64,000 nt of DNA from Nipponacmea schrenckii. Its lineage: Eukaryota > Mollusca > Gastropoda > Lottiidae. Positions 48,701-61,164 of the stretch are shown here, in pieces. The stretch covers positions 3,348,001-3,412,000 of the forward strand of contig JAUJPP010000007.1 in NCBI GenBank assembly GCA_030562195.1, in the 5' to 3' direction. Both the position numbers and the translations under genes were made by a program. Numbering within the stretch: the first letter of the stretch is position 1; every line of letters starts with the position of its first letter. Below the pieces are notes generated by a model, which was not told where the DNA came from, searched no databases, and worked only from the letters and a program-made list of their open reading frames with translations.

Positions 48701-51700
48701 GAATAAACTCCAATTGTACTATTAAAAATATCTTCATAAACACTCCCACCCACCCTTTTCTTGATTTCCTTATCTTTCCAGGTTAATCTTGTAAATAGTT
48801 ATGAAGTTGAAGGGTGGATATTTAGCAGTAAACTACTGTAAACATCAACATCCAAACAGCACGGCTGAAGTAATAGAATTTCGATCTTGTGGCAGTTGCG
48901 AACAACACCTATAAAAATTTTGGTTCTGGACCAGAAAACCTGGCGCTCAGACTCAATTTAATATACACGTAGGTTTGGATCGCTGGTTTCAGGATCAATC
49001 CTATACCTGTATATATGTTTAAACTTGGTTATTCTATTTGGATTTTGGTTTATTATGGTTTTATAAACTTGGTGGATATTGTAATTGGTTGACCTGCCAT
49101 GATTAACTTCGGCGGTCAAAATATTGGTAGTGGTTTTTGGACATTTAATCGAAAGACAATTTATGAATTCAATTTTGTATTCAGTTGTGCCATATCTTGC
49201 CAAATTAAAAACTATATAATGATTATGTGTGTTATTATCTTTTCGCCAATAACTTAGATACGTTGTAAGAAGATAAGGGCGAAACTTAGTCCTTAGTTTT
49301 AGCATTTTTTTTTAATATGGGTTGGAGGTTTAAACAATCATTTAATCATTGAATATTTACTATCAAACCCATTATTGATATAATGCTGTAGAGATACATA
49401 TACATATCTTGGTTCTATTAAAAGATTAAACAGGTGTCTTAGTAATCATTAACGCAATAAATCTGGTTTCTATAGTGATAATCATTCAAACTTCTCAAAA
49501 TTAGACTTCTCATTTATGTTTTCAATTGTACAAAGGCACCACAATAAAGGTACTTACTTTGTATTAAAGAGTGCTGCTTTAACACCAACAGAAGCTGCAT
49601 CAAACAAATTACCACCACACTCCAAAAACTATATAACAGAAACTATCATTTATTTGACTTATTTCAAAATAAACTGAAAATTCTTGCACACAAATCTAAC
49701 ACTTCATAATTTTTTGTCAAAATCTTTACTATCCAGCATAGTGCTCGCACGATATATCACAGAATCGATATATCGCGATAGGACATGTCATGATACGTGT
49801 ATCGTATTGAGAGGTTGTATATCGATACTTGACTATTCCATAAAAAAGTGGGTAATATTTTATTTGACGGTGAATACAAGCTTATCCCATCATAAGTTCC
49901 TTCATTGACTTCTCTGAAATCCAATGTTTTCAAAAAACTTATTTGACTAATTTAGTAGAGACAGAGAGGCTTAATTAATTTTTAGTAATAAAATATTGAA
50001 ACCTTGGAGAAAAAGTGCAACTTTTTGTCTTTTATCCCATATCACGATACTTTTCGTAGCGTGATACATATCGTATCGTGGCATGATTGACAATATCCAG
50101 CACTACTTAAGCATTCACAGATCATTATCAATAAAATTTGCAGGAATTCTTACAAAGAAAAGGGCTGTTTTTTCAAATCAACACCAGAACACATACTCTA
50201 CAAAATAAGCAAAACATACTTACTAACACATCTATGTATAATATCCAACACTGTTGTTTTGGAATGATACATAATGATTTCAAGTCCAGAGAAGTAGAAT
50301 TACTATAAGCTCTGGTCAAAACATTACTTATTTCTGTTGCTAATTCTTCTCCACCTCTACCTTCAAATTGTGGGGTTGCATTTGCTGAACTAAAAACAAA
50401 AACAATTTTGAGCGTTCTATATATAAAAGATATACATTAAAAAGCTTCCAGACAAGAAGTGAGTAAATAAGGCATAACCAGATTTAACACAAATAGCTAT
50501 TTATTCTTTATCCTCTTCACATAAGTTTGTAGCCACATTGATTTCTGAGGTTCTCAAATTTACTTCTTTAATTGGTCATCTGGAACACATCAATGCAATG
50601 TGCTCTAGTATATAAAAAATCATAATTATAATATTAATGATTACCAATCAACAAAAAATTCAATACAGCCACAATTAGGATTATCTGGAGATGGTGAACC
50701 TAACTCAGCTTTAACACCGACTAGTAAATCTGTATTTGCCTAAAATTATAGCAAATTGCACAAAAAGACATTATTAAAATCTCATAATCTTAAAATCTCA
50801 TAATCTTAAACAGAGTTCTGAAGAAGTTTGCTTCATAATCAAGCATGTACATGTATATATACTTGAGGCCTGATATGACAAATCAAAATCAACTCCCATT
50901 AGCAGTTTTTTCAAAAAATAATCCTCTTATGAGCATCAGAGTTGGTTATTTGTATATTGTCCATTTGTCTAGATATAATATAGATATACAATGCAAAAAT
51001 TACCACTCTAACTCTTGCTGAACCTGTTGTATTAGAAACAACTCCTGTTTCTATTTCCACGTGTCTATAATCCTCACAACCTCTACCATCTTCTCTAAAG
51101 TTTTCCTTAAATCAACAAATCATTTGTCGTATCTTAATACTATTACAGATTATTGATATAAGAATTGGGAAATTATGTAAAAAACAAATATGGTTACATA
51201 CAGAGTAAATGATTATTATATTTTCCACATCATTTTTCTGAGAAATGGAATAGCAGCCTCAAAATAGTTGATTGTGTTTATAAAATATAAACATGAACAC
51301 AAATCATTTCTTTGAAATTTGAGATTTTAGGGGGTTGAAATCTCTAAATGAGAAATCAAGTAAATTTACAAAAACTTTATTTTTTTAATCAGCACACTCT
51401 AAGACTATAAGCCCTTTTTCAGACTAATCCAAATTGTTTTTGATTTGCCAAGCAAAAAAAATTCAATTTCCTGCAGACATGGAAGCATGCCATTGTAATT
51501 AATTTCTTAATAATCATTATTATTACAGCCTAGATAGAATGATAAGAAACTATGCGCATAGTCTTCACAAGAACTGTCTGTAGACATAGTACTGTAGTAG
51601 TTAAAGAAATGTAGGGCAATCACATAATTTGTTTAAAAAAAAAGGAACATTCAAATGCTAATACCGGTAATTAGAAAATAAAAATTTCCGGTTTCTGAGA

Positions 51701-52451
51701 TTAATCCACAAGATATAATTGGTAAACGTGATTAAAGGGATAATCGGTCTTAGGATACACTCGTCCTGTGGCTAATATTTGTGTTTAATATTGACTATTG
51801 GCTAAATAAGTATAGGCCTAATATCACACACTTTATCAATTTTCGAAAGGCAACAAAAAACTACGTGGAATTTCTTTTTAAAAGTGAACAACAATGAATC
51901 CGTTCAGTTTGAGGAAAAAAGTGTCTAGGTAATCAACGCTAAAACAGGAAAAAGTAACATCCCATCCATGCGCTGGAGCGCGATGGCAATGAATTTGTAT
52001 ACAAACAATTAATATTCATTGAATACTTTGTCAGTAAAGGAGAATTTATTCAAAATCATATTTTTTTTTTTCTTGATTTTCCATGAAACTTATATATCAT
52101 ATTTTGTCTGACGATGCTGAGGTCAATTCAAGAGTACTTCAAGTTACTTCCCTTTATAATTACAACAGATATTCCAAGACTCGTAATTTGAAAATTGTTT
52201 AATGGATGTATTAAGCGTTTATAATTAACTACTTGATTTTGTTGATTTATATGATTATAAAGGGATTTTGATGTATAGTTATGACAACGGGAAAGTCAAC
52301 TGATTGATATAGTGTCATTGGCCAAGTTTGAGTGGAATTTTAAAACCTATTATCCCTTTAAGTGGCATGGAAAATTAGGGCTACGAATCAAAACCTGTAT
52401 TCCATGTAGAATGTACGTTTTTTCTGCTTCACTGTAGATAATGTCGGTCAT
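45749..52451 (-). CDS. EXOSC7: Exosome complex component RRP42
   Basis: Nine exons, transcribed leftward: 52451-52395, 51105-51004, 50739-50645, 50389-50224, 49628-49558, 48059-47939, 47147-47089, 46178-46082 and 45853-45749. Phases agree throughout and give 290 aa (human 291). RRP42 is a catalytically inactive RNase PH-fold subunit of the hexameric ring of the RNA exosome, which degrades and processes RNA in nucleus and cytoplasm. Signatures: SEAEKTYILHGIQ, REDGRGCEDYRHVE, SNTTGSARVRV, PQFEGRGGEELATEI, LECGGNLFDAASVGVKAALF, ELSDDPYD, VVDASQKEES, GSLNPESIFEMMESGK and the C-terminal KTVGFLK. Introns carry two related MITEs, a pearl-like repeat and a TTAA MITE. The start matches the vertebrate N-terminus. 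Confidence 0.97.
46644..47020 (+). mobile_element. MITE with TAGTGCTGG end, EXOSC7 intron 7
   Basis: It starts TAGTGCTGGGTGTTGCCAAT, followed by CATGCCACAATATGATAC. It is homologous in inverted orientation to 49739-50105, including the internal stretch TTATGATGGGAT. It is rich in CGATA-type palindromes. The right boundary is approximate. Confidence 0.65.
47325..47905 (+). repeat. Pearl-like repeat, EXOSC7 intron 6
   Basis: It opens TTTTTATACCACCATAAGAA, then has CCTGTCCATCG, units with GAAACTTGGTGTGAGCATTG, and closes GTATGTTACCTTGCCTGGCA, like the GAS8 intron copies. It ends 34 bp before the exon 6 donor. Confidence 0.7.
49739..50105 (-). mobile_element. MITE with TAGTGCT ends, EXOSC7 intron 4
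   Basis: Both ends read TAGTGCT inward (TAGTGCTCGCACGATATATC at the left, TAGTGCTGGATATTGTCAAT at the right in reverse complement). The interior is rich in CGATATATCGCGAT-like palindromes. It is the inverted sister of 46644-47020. Confidence 0.65.
51736..52357. mobile_element. piggyBac-like MITE with TTAA target, EXOSC7 intron 1
   Basis: This 622-bp element begins AGGGATAATCGGT and ends ACCTATTATCCCT. TTAA flanks both sides (51732-51735 and 52358-52361). It is the complete reference for the partial copies at 38652 and 40537. It ends 38 bp from EXOSC7 exon 1, close to the shared promoter. Confidence 0.88.
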
Positions 52452-52531
52452 GATTTTTCGGTATAATTTAGTAAGTTATCGAAAACAACGATATTTATTT
52501 ATTTTTCGTGAAGAACAACGTGAGTTTTCAA

Positions 52532-52616
52532 ACCGGAAATGTGTAATACGTCATGTTTCAACTTCGCCTATTTCCGTCAAGTTACGGCGATAAACCGGAA
52601 TTGTGAATCACGTCAT
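52532..52616. promoter_or_regulatory. Bidirectional EXOSC7/ZDHHC3 promoter: duplicated ETS plus CRE module
   Basis: Between the two start codons (267 bp apart) lie two near-identical direct repeats 62 bp apart. Each has ACCGGAA (ETS type; 52532-52538, 52594-52600) followed by CGTCAT (CRE half; 52549-52554, 52611-52616) at the same spacing. A further inverted ETS-like TTTCCGTC lies at 52571. Such sites are common in housekeeping bidirectional promoters; binding is inferred. Confidence 0.6.
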
Positions 52617-52718
52617 ATATGTACACATGCTACAAGAAATCAACAACAAGAAATTAATATAACACATTCTTGAAAATCATGATTTGACTAGTGATCAAAG
52701 AAATAATATCATCTGAAC

Positions 52719-55700
52719 ATGGAGAATTATACAGAAACTAGCACGTAATAAGTCAATCCATTTTTTTTTATCGAGCCAGGGAAAATCGTCTATATCATGC
52801 ATTGACAAGTCGAGGGCATCACACCTTCAACTTGCCTTTGCGCTTGCCTTGCATTTAGCCTTTGATTGATCAACTAAATCAAATAATCAACGAATAACCA
52901 TGATGTACTAAAGAAGTACGAAAGACTCAAGTCAATGTCTTGACAACTTTCAACAAGACACGAATTAACCATAGGCACCTGTGCATTTATTTGCCAAGTA
53001 AAATTATTGTGAAATATTTTTATCTTTTTTTTAATTATATCTAATTAAGCAGAATTTTCAAGTCTGATTTATAATTTTAGGCAAAATTACAATGATGCAG
53101 AAAATGGGCAAGTGACACCAATTCCTAAGAAAGAAGTACCAGTAGCTGATGGTATTAAGATAATTGACTGTCAACCTCTTTTTAGGAAATTTGGCATACG
53201 GAAATTACCATTTCGTTATGCATGGTTCGTTACAGATGTATGTGGGGTAGTTTGTGCTGTATTAACTTGGTTATTAATATTATATTCTCAATATGTTGTG
53301 ATATTCATCATCTTATTACCACATCAAAACAAAGCTCATAAAGTAATTCATGGATTCTTCTTCTTATTTTTCTCATTTCTGGCTGCAGCATCTCATCTTA
53401 GAACAATGTTTTCAGATCCGGTAAGTAATATTTTATATTGTTATTGATCTCTGTAAAGTGGTGTGAAATATTGAGCTATTGGAGCAGAACACAATCAAAG
53501 TAGTTTGGATGTTTTTGGATGTCTGCTGTCTTTTGTAGAGTGTAAACTTAGTAAAACCATTCATAATTTCAGAACCAATCAATAATTGAGTCAGCTTATA
53601 TTTTAAATGATGTGAGGTTTTGCATGTTTATTTACAGGGATCCATCCAAAAGGGAAATGCTACCAGAGAAAATATTTTAAGATTAGGTTTAAAAGAAGGT
53701 CAAGTTGTATATAAGTGTCCTAAGTGTATAAGTATCAAACCAGATAGAGCTCACCATTGTAGGTAGGGATTTTTATAATTTTGTCTGTTTATTTAAGGTG
53801 TAGTAAAATAAAAGCATTTAATTGCTTTTTAGAGCTGCTGTGGCTCAGAGGGTGTAACACTTGCTAACTTAAAAATCCAGAGTTCAATATTGGCATAGGT
53901 TGATTTTTAGCCTTATTCTTTTTAGTTAGCCTAATTATTTCTTCCTTGTTGGTTATGCAGGTTGGAGAGACTGACATTTATAGTATTATATATACTATAA
54001 TTTATTTCTCTTTATTTACATGGGTCAGAATAAAGTCCATTACACACGGACATGATCCTGTCTCACATTTAGCCCATGGGGAGAATGCAATGAATGAAAT
54101 TAGAAAGTTAAAAAAAAGTCTGAAGTACTAGAACACTGTTAAATTACACACAGTTACTTTAGCAGTCGGTACCACTTTGACCTTTGGAAACCTTGTGACC
54201 TGAACAAATCAACAGGATCTGAATTGAAATTAAAAAATCCATCCATATCATTTTGTTAGCAATCGATGAAAGATTCCACAAACATCAAAATTATGCAAAT
54301 TGGATGATGAATCAATTAAATCCATTTAAAGAAAAGTTTGTCATGCCAAGATTGTGTCTTAAATCTTTCGGATTCGATTTTTATAAATTTTGTTTCTTTG
54401 TTTGTCATGTTCTTTCATATCTTTGAAAGGATTTGTCAACTTTCAAATGGGTGTAGAACTGGAAGTTAACAATGTAATCAAAAATGAAGATAACAACAGA
54501 AAGGTCTCAACTTTTGTGCAGGTCACAAGGTCACCAAAGGTCAGGAGGAAAAACATAACCGGAAGTAGTAAAAAGCTAAATCGCAATTCAACAATCGGCT
54601 TCCACACGATAGCAATTGATTGAGGAAGCAATTGACATCAAAATTACACAAATCGGATTATACCCTGATCCTAAAATATGGTTTAAAGAAAAGTCATACA
54701 TTCCAAAATGGCGGTTGATCTCTTGCTTCCAGAATTAATTTTATGATTTATTATCTTTTGAATTAACGATTCTATCATACTGCAAAAAGAATTTTTCAAA
54801 TATCTGTGAAATTCTGAAAGTTGAAATTTCAAGAAGGTCTTTTTCTGTTTACGTTGGTCATTACCAGTTCAACAAAAATATGTCATTTTACATTCATCCC
54901 GTAACGACACACATTTATATGTCAGAATATCGTGTAATATTATGTATTATTTTTTCATGAACACATGTGTTTGAGATGAACAGACATACAAACATATTTA
55001 TTTTTAGTAAAAAATTGAAATTGAAAAAACTAGACTCTCATCAGCTGTCCTGGAAAAATCTCTCATTGAACACAGCATGGTGTTGCCCATCTTCAAGAGT
55101 CAATTAGGTGCATAAGAGATATATAAAACTCTGATTATTTCATTTCTATTGGCTTTTGTTCTTTCATTATGGACCAGTGTTTGTCAAAGATGTATAAGAA
55201 AAATGGATCACCATTGTCCATGGGTGAATAACTGTGTTGGGGAAACTAACCAAAAATATTTTGTTTTATTCACTGTAAGTATATTAGATTATTTATATGA
55301 GATGTCTTGTTTAAATGGAATGTGAACCATGCTGTTATTAATCAGTTTTAGGGGATAATTGTATATTATCTCTATGAAATTCTTATGGTAAATTTACTTT
55401 CTGAGACATATTTTGGCAAAAAAATGTATTTTATGCTCCAATTATATTTTTTATTCTTTTTTTTTGCAGTTTTATATATGTTTCATATCAATATATGCAC
55501 TGTTTTTATCCATAAACCATTTCATTACATGCTTAGCTAAAGATTGGAAAGGTGAGCATTATTTTTAAAACAAAATAAGTTTTGGTATAACTATTATAGA
55601 CCAGAGAGATTGTATATTGATTGGTTTTCTATGTTTATTGATTTTTACCATTCACCAAAGGTAACTTCTTGCAATTCTACAAAGACAAAGCACTTAATGA

Positions 55701-57525
55701 CATTTTATTACAAGAACTACTTACAATATCTAAGGTGCAGAAGAGTAGGACGTAAAAAATCCATTCATTTCATTTACAATATCTATGGACCCTTGCAACA
55801 TCTAAAATCATTAGAAAATTTAGAAAACGCCATTAATCTGTCTAAAAGGGTAGTCTTGTGTTTTTATTACTATTTTAGATAATAATTGATTTTATGATAA
55901 TTTAATATATATTGTGCATACTTCTGTTACCACAGTAACAATAATAATATAGTAATATTATTGTAGTAAATGAATGTGATATGTATTAATGTGATAATTT
56001 CTCTTAATTTCAGAATGTTCTGGTGCCTCTCCCCCTGCTACCACAGTTTTTTTGATATTTTTAATATTTGAAGGCTTATTATTTGGTATATTTACTGCTA
56101 TTATGTGTGCTACTCAGTTACTATCAATCATATCAGATGAAACTGTAAGTTTTATCATTATAACATTTTCTTAAATATAAAAACATAATAATATATATTA
56201 TAACTTGATAATTCAGTTTGAAGGAACAAGACCTAAGAAGGGAAAATTATGAAAACAAACTTATGTTGTTGTTTTCATAGTTTAAAGATGGGTTCTCTTA
56301 TTTTCATGTTTTCATATATATGAAAATGCTTTTAGAATTAGAAATTGTTCTTATGAATGAAAAAAATAAATGTATGTCTTAATCCCTAATTAATTTCTTT
56401 CATTACCCAGAGTGTGCCCATATAGAAGATAAAATAAAGAGTATTAAAAAGTCCATTTATTATCTCTAGCAACAGGAAGAATTTATTTAAATATCATTTT
56501 GCAAAAACATGAATTATTTAATCAGTTTTGAATCTTGTTGAACAGATTCTTATAAACAAAATACGAAAAATTAATTCATATACATTTTTATTTTAAATGA
56601 TGACACATTGAATCTAAATTTAGCATAGCGGATTAGGGATAAATGGATTCTCCAAGTTTACGCCAAGTTTTCGCCAAGTCCATGTACAGTTAAAGAATAG
56701 TGGAAAAGTAGAATCTGGTTTTATGTCTGATGGCTTTTTATAAGATTATATTCAGATTTAGGTAGCAGCGATATCAAGGGGATGACGATATATCACGATT
56801 ATTAAAATAAATATCGTATCATATCGTCAGAAGTTCATATTATTGCATCCCTGGTATATCGCCAAATTATCTTGATAAAAAGCAATATCAGAACAAAAAA
56901 CAATTACGGTAATGATTTTTCATCAATAATAGTGGTGTGCGGTTTCGTCAGCATTGTTATGTTTATATCACCCATGTATCACACTCACAGTAATGCCGAT
57001 CTCAATAAATTAATTTCATACGGTTTTAATTAAGAACTAGTTATTCAAATTCGACATTAACCGAGTACGTCTGACTCCTTCTTCGAACACACTGTCTTAC
57101 TGGAAGGTGGAATAAAATAAGTATTCTAGAACTATTTGATTTTCATGCAGTTCTTTTCCTCTATTGTCGTGATAAATTGCAATATTGCAATATCATATGT
57201 GTGATTTCTAGTATCATGATAATGCAATTTATCGCGATTATTTCATTTTTGGTATCGCTATTAATCATAAAAAAAAACTGATATCGTTGCTACATTAATT
57301 CAGATATTGTGTTTTTTTGTAGGCTTTTTATAAGATTATATTCAGATATTATGTGTTTTTTTATAGGCTATAGAACAGTTAAAAAAGGAACAGGCAACAT
57401 GGCAGAAGAAATCCTCCTGGTTGAGTATAAAATCTGTATTTGGCCATCCATTTAGTTGGAGATGGTTTTCACCATTTGATCAACCAAAATTTGTTTATCA
57501 ACATTCTTTTATGTATTCAGTTTGA
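52719..57525 (+). CDS. ZDHHC3: DHHC palmitoyltransferase of the ZDHHC3/7 group
   Basis: Seven exons: 52719-52744, 53081-53420, 53638-53762, 55178-55274, 55470-55551, 56014-56144 and 57367-57525. Phases agree and give 319 aa. Four membrane segments surround a Cys-rich domain. The first two are [18 protein letters not shown] and [17 protein letters not shown]. The domain begins CPKC (149-152) and has AHHC and [18 protein letters not shown], with the catalytic Cys at 177; it attaches palmitate to cytosolic cysteines, in vertebrates at the Golgi. [11 protein letters not shown]...[17 protein letters not shown] and [10 protein letters not shown] place it with ZDHHC3/7, and the gene pairing favours ZDHHC3. 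It ends YSV, a possible PDZ ligand. The tiny first exon (MENYTETST) is supported by phase but not by homology. Confidence 0.92.
53832..55148 (+). mobile_element. SINE split by about 1 kb in ZDHHC3 intron 3
   Basis: The tRNA-like head GAGCTGCTGTGGCTCAGAGG is at 53832, with body up to about 53975 (GGAGAGACTGACAT). The SINE tail (CTGTCCTGG, AACACAGCATGGTGTTGCCC, TAAAACTC, ATTTCATTT) appears at 55038-55148. The two halves are in the same order and strand, so an old copy was split by a later insertion or by accumulated change. The intervening 1 kb has no recognised ends. Confidence 0.65.
55733..55776 (+). mobile_element. SINE tail fragment
   Basis: AAGGTGCAGAAGAGTAGGAC, then GTAAAAAATCCATTCATTTC: only the last 40 or so bases of the SINE, in ZDHHC3 intron 5. 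Confidence 0.75.
56758..57297. mobile_element. hAT-like MITE in ZDHHC3 intron 6
   Basis: This 540-bp element begins TTAGGTAGCAGCGATATCA and ends as its inverse TGATATCGTTGCTACATTA. An exact 8-bp target duplication ATTCAGAT flanks it (56750-56757 and 57298-57305). The interior is rich in CGATAT palindromes. It sits just upstream of the last exon. Confidence 0.82.
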
Positions 57526-59500
57526 TTGTTTTTGTTTTGTTTGTGATTAGAATTTTAAGATATTTGTTTATTGTTGCTTAACTTGAAAATAATGTAAATC
57601 AATATATTTAGTTCCTGTTGAATATACCTCAATGGGGAATCCAAATTACTTCCTACTTCTTCTAAGAATCTAGTATGACCCAAATAATCAAGAGTTAGTT
57701 ACATAATAAAGTATAAAATCATATAATGGATATTGCAGTTAGGTAAATTGTGTATTCCACAAGGTACTTCCTTCTGGTACAAATGAATAATATTGATATC
57801 ATTAGACGGATGAACTGTAAAAGATTTCCCTCTATAGACATACATGGGCTATCTGTCAGTTCCTTGATTAATCCTTTTTCCTTTCCTATTAAATGCTTTT
57901 AATGTAGGATTTATATACTTCTTGTATGGTATCTTAATTTGTATTTTGCCGAAAAATAAATTTGGAAAGATTGGAGGCACTAATAAGTCCAGGACCAAAC
58001 TTTGCATTGAACATAGAAGTATTGATTCCAATTGTATTCTCATAATAAATTATATTTATTTTGTTATAGTTGTGTTACATTGAATTAAACAATTCCAAAC
58101 TTTTAACCACATGTTGAGATTATTGGTAATGGCATATTATTGCACAGATGTTGATGGAATGTTGTGAATATGTAGCACTCTGATTGAAATAAAGCACTCC
58201 ATATTTTATGTCATTCCTACAAGTTACACCACTCACTGAGGTAACCAGAATAAAATACCATCTTCCAAATCTTTCTTTTAATTGGAATGTATAAATATTC
58301 CTGTTGGCATTAGAAGTCATCTCAATAATCTTAAGATGTGAATAAATTGGCTTATATGCACCAAATATGATCAAATCAAATGATATGAACCCTGTAATTT
58401 TGAATATGGAAAATACAACAGAATGGATATATTGAAAATGTTAAAGCGCATTTAAATTTTAAGAGTTGTGACAATTGATTTTTTTTTAAACCTCTTCATC
58501 TTTACTTCAGAGGTGTTATTAGGGATTTTCATAAACAAAGTGTGTAAATGTTTGATGTGAGTATGAATGTCTTTGTTCCAACAACTACATACAGAGGTGT
58601 ACATGATCCACTGTTTTATTTGATACAGGCCATAATTTGAGATCTTTCAGTCCTTAATTTCGTATATAAAAATGGTCCAAAATCACATTGGATCCTTATG
58701 CCTACTATTATACTTATGTAATCCCTTTCTTCTGTATATATATGACTAATATAAGATTGTATATTTAGATCTATATTTTAAATATAAATTATATTCTACT
58801 GTAAATATTAAATATATACAGATTAATGGTAAATTATGATTGGTAGATTTTTGACATAATTATATTTTTAGTATGTATTGAATCTTAGTTTAAGTGTTAA
58901 TATTATGGTGTTACTTTCAACCACTTTTTTTGTACAAATTTCAGTATCATAAACCAATGATGTGTCTGGTATACATGAAGTATGAGAACAAGTTCTATTC
59001 ATGTTTTCACCAACAACAACAATTTAAAAGATAATGATATTATGTTTATCTCAGTGTAGAGACACTAATTCATTGTCAAAATGTGATAAAATATTTTTAT
59101 GTTTATAATTATTTGAAGACATAATAAACTGGAATATTTAATGATCTCTATTATATTTTATTAATTTTAAGAATTCCATGTGTCTTGTTTTTTTTCAATT
59201 TATCTTAATTTAAGTCTATACTGTTCATTTATTATTTCTTATAATTTTTTTCCTTATTCGAAACACAATTTGATCTTGACTTCCAAAACTATTTTGTTGT
59301 TGCCCTTGGGAAATCACCTGGCTAAATGATATCATTAGTCTATGGAATGATACTTGGAAGGGGAAATTTGAGTTTTGTCAGGTTATGAATAATTTAACAC
59401 CTTTTCTTTTCTTTCATTCTTTATATTTTACTTTGAAAATACAGCAAAATCGATATTACACAGACAATAATGGCACACTTCAACTGAAACTAAAGGGACT
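57526..59500. other. ZDHHC3 3' region and intergenic DNA
   Basis: AT-rich. The proximal part is probably ZDHHC3 3' UTR. No gene or intact repeat was recognised; short open frames at 57849 and 58120 (minus) have no family features. Confidence 0.45.
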
Positions 59501-59504
59501 AAAT

Positions 59505-59995
59505 TCAAGAAAACAGGTGGTTGCCTAGCAAGATACCCCCACTTTAAAGTATATTTTCTATTTTAATGCCAAAATTTTCGGCCTAATCCAAGATCTTAAT
59601 AATATACAGAATCACACCGAATTTCATACAAATCAGACGAAAACTGTAGTCTCTATCGCGTTCACAAGCTAATTTTGATGCGTTTTGACTAAGTCAAGGT
59701 TAAAAACTCAAAAACAGTTCACCATAAAATCGTCGATAAGAATTCATCAAATACAATGATCATACCTAATTTCATTCAAATTAGATTTCTCTGTCTCGTT
59801 CAGAAGGCGATTTCGACGCGTTCTGACAAAGTCTCAATAACTCAAAAACCATTCATCTAAAAATCTTTTTTATCAAACTTTTCCAAGATCTCATTAAAAT
59901 AAAAAAAAAGACACGCCAAATTTCATTCGAATTCGACGAAAACTGTAGTCTATCGAGTTCACAAGCCAATGGGTTGAGGACAATATACGACCACC
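59505..59995 (-). repeat. Pearl-like repeat, minus strand
   Basis: It starts with the inverted closing end (GGTGGTTGCCTAGCAAGATA). Its units contain, on the plus strand, TGACTAAGTCAAGG, AACTCAAAAAC and TTTCATTCAAATTAGA, the complements of the unit phrases seen at 25.1 kb. It ends near GACCACCTTATAATGTG. Confidence 0.65.
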
Positions 59996-61164
59996 TTATA
60001 ATGTGTGCGAAATATCACAGCCACAAAACCACTATAAAGGCAAATAAATCAATCGATTCTATATATAATACAAATTGTTACAAAAGTAACATACAAATTT
60101 TAATATTGTAAAACAAAATGAAGATTATTCACGAAATACATTATAATAGATGATAAAGCAATTGGGCATAGAACAATTAAATAAATAAATTAATAAACAA
60201 TTATAATTGCTGAAATTCTGATTCTCTCTTCAGAAGCTTGTTTAAAAAAACTGAAAGGTTTTTTTAACTCAACGCAGTCGACGGTAGGAACTGTGCGAGA
60301 GGAAGGGACGAATGTATACTTAAACGAAAGCGTAACAGTGTATATATTCCCCAAATATCCAATTTAAGAAGCTACAACACCGGAGCCTTCAATTAAAACT
60401 AGATTGTGATAACCCAAACTCATTTATCATACGTGTATCAGAATATTTTCTACCACCAATATTATTAACCTCAAAACAATAGGTTTAACCATCTGAAGAA
60501 TATTCTTCTGGTTGACAAACTGACCAAGTAACAGTAGATTCCATAGTTCATATTCAATTAAGCTCGCCTATGAACCAAACCATCTACCCTTATTACTTAG
60601 GTTATACCCTTTAACTCTGATTTAATTATGTTTTGACGATACCCAGAGGAGTAAAAACACCAGTTTTTGACAATACAAAGAGAGTAATTTTTCTACATAA
60701 CTAATAATTTGTATACAATATTCTGCAATCTGTAATTATGGCGAAAATCGTAAAATGTTGGGATCAGTGTTCTTCCTAATGAAAATCTGTATCTCGTAAG
60801 GAAATTACAAACGTGGGCACATTTCGCCCTTCTTGATCGTCATCATCGATGCCATTGATATAATATATAATTGATAATGGTTTATTGCAAGGATATTGAT
60901 ACAGATGCACTCTGCATTTTGCAAAATAATATAATATTCAGAGTTTTTCTTCGGGAGGAAGTGTAGGAATATTAAATGTAAAATATTTTCTTGTTTAGAA
61001 AGACAAGATTGGCAAATGCCCAGGTTATTTGATTTCACCATCACTTGTGAATATGATGTGCCAGTTTTGAGGTCTGAATACCAAATTACGGGTGATAGTG
61101 TCTTATCTGGCTTTTATATTTGGTGGATGGCGCCATATCTCTTTAATAATTATTCTTTAGTACC
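59996..61164. other. Intergenic, nothing recognised
   Basis: AT-rich DNA without recognised genes or repeats. An open frame at 60805-61044 (minus) has no family features. Confidence 0.45.

Noticed and set aside
49731..50102. ATCCAGCA on both sides of the 49739 MITE as an 8-bp target duplication
   Set aside because: The right-hand copy is part of the element's own end (TAGTGCTGGAT in reverse complement), as the sister copy at 46644 shows.
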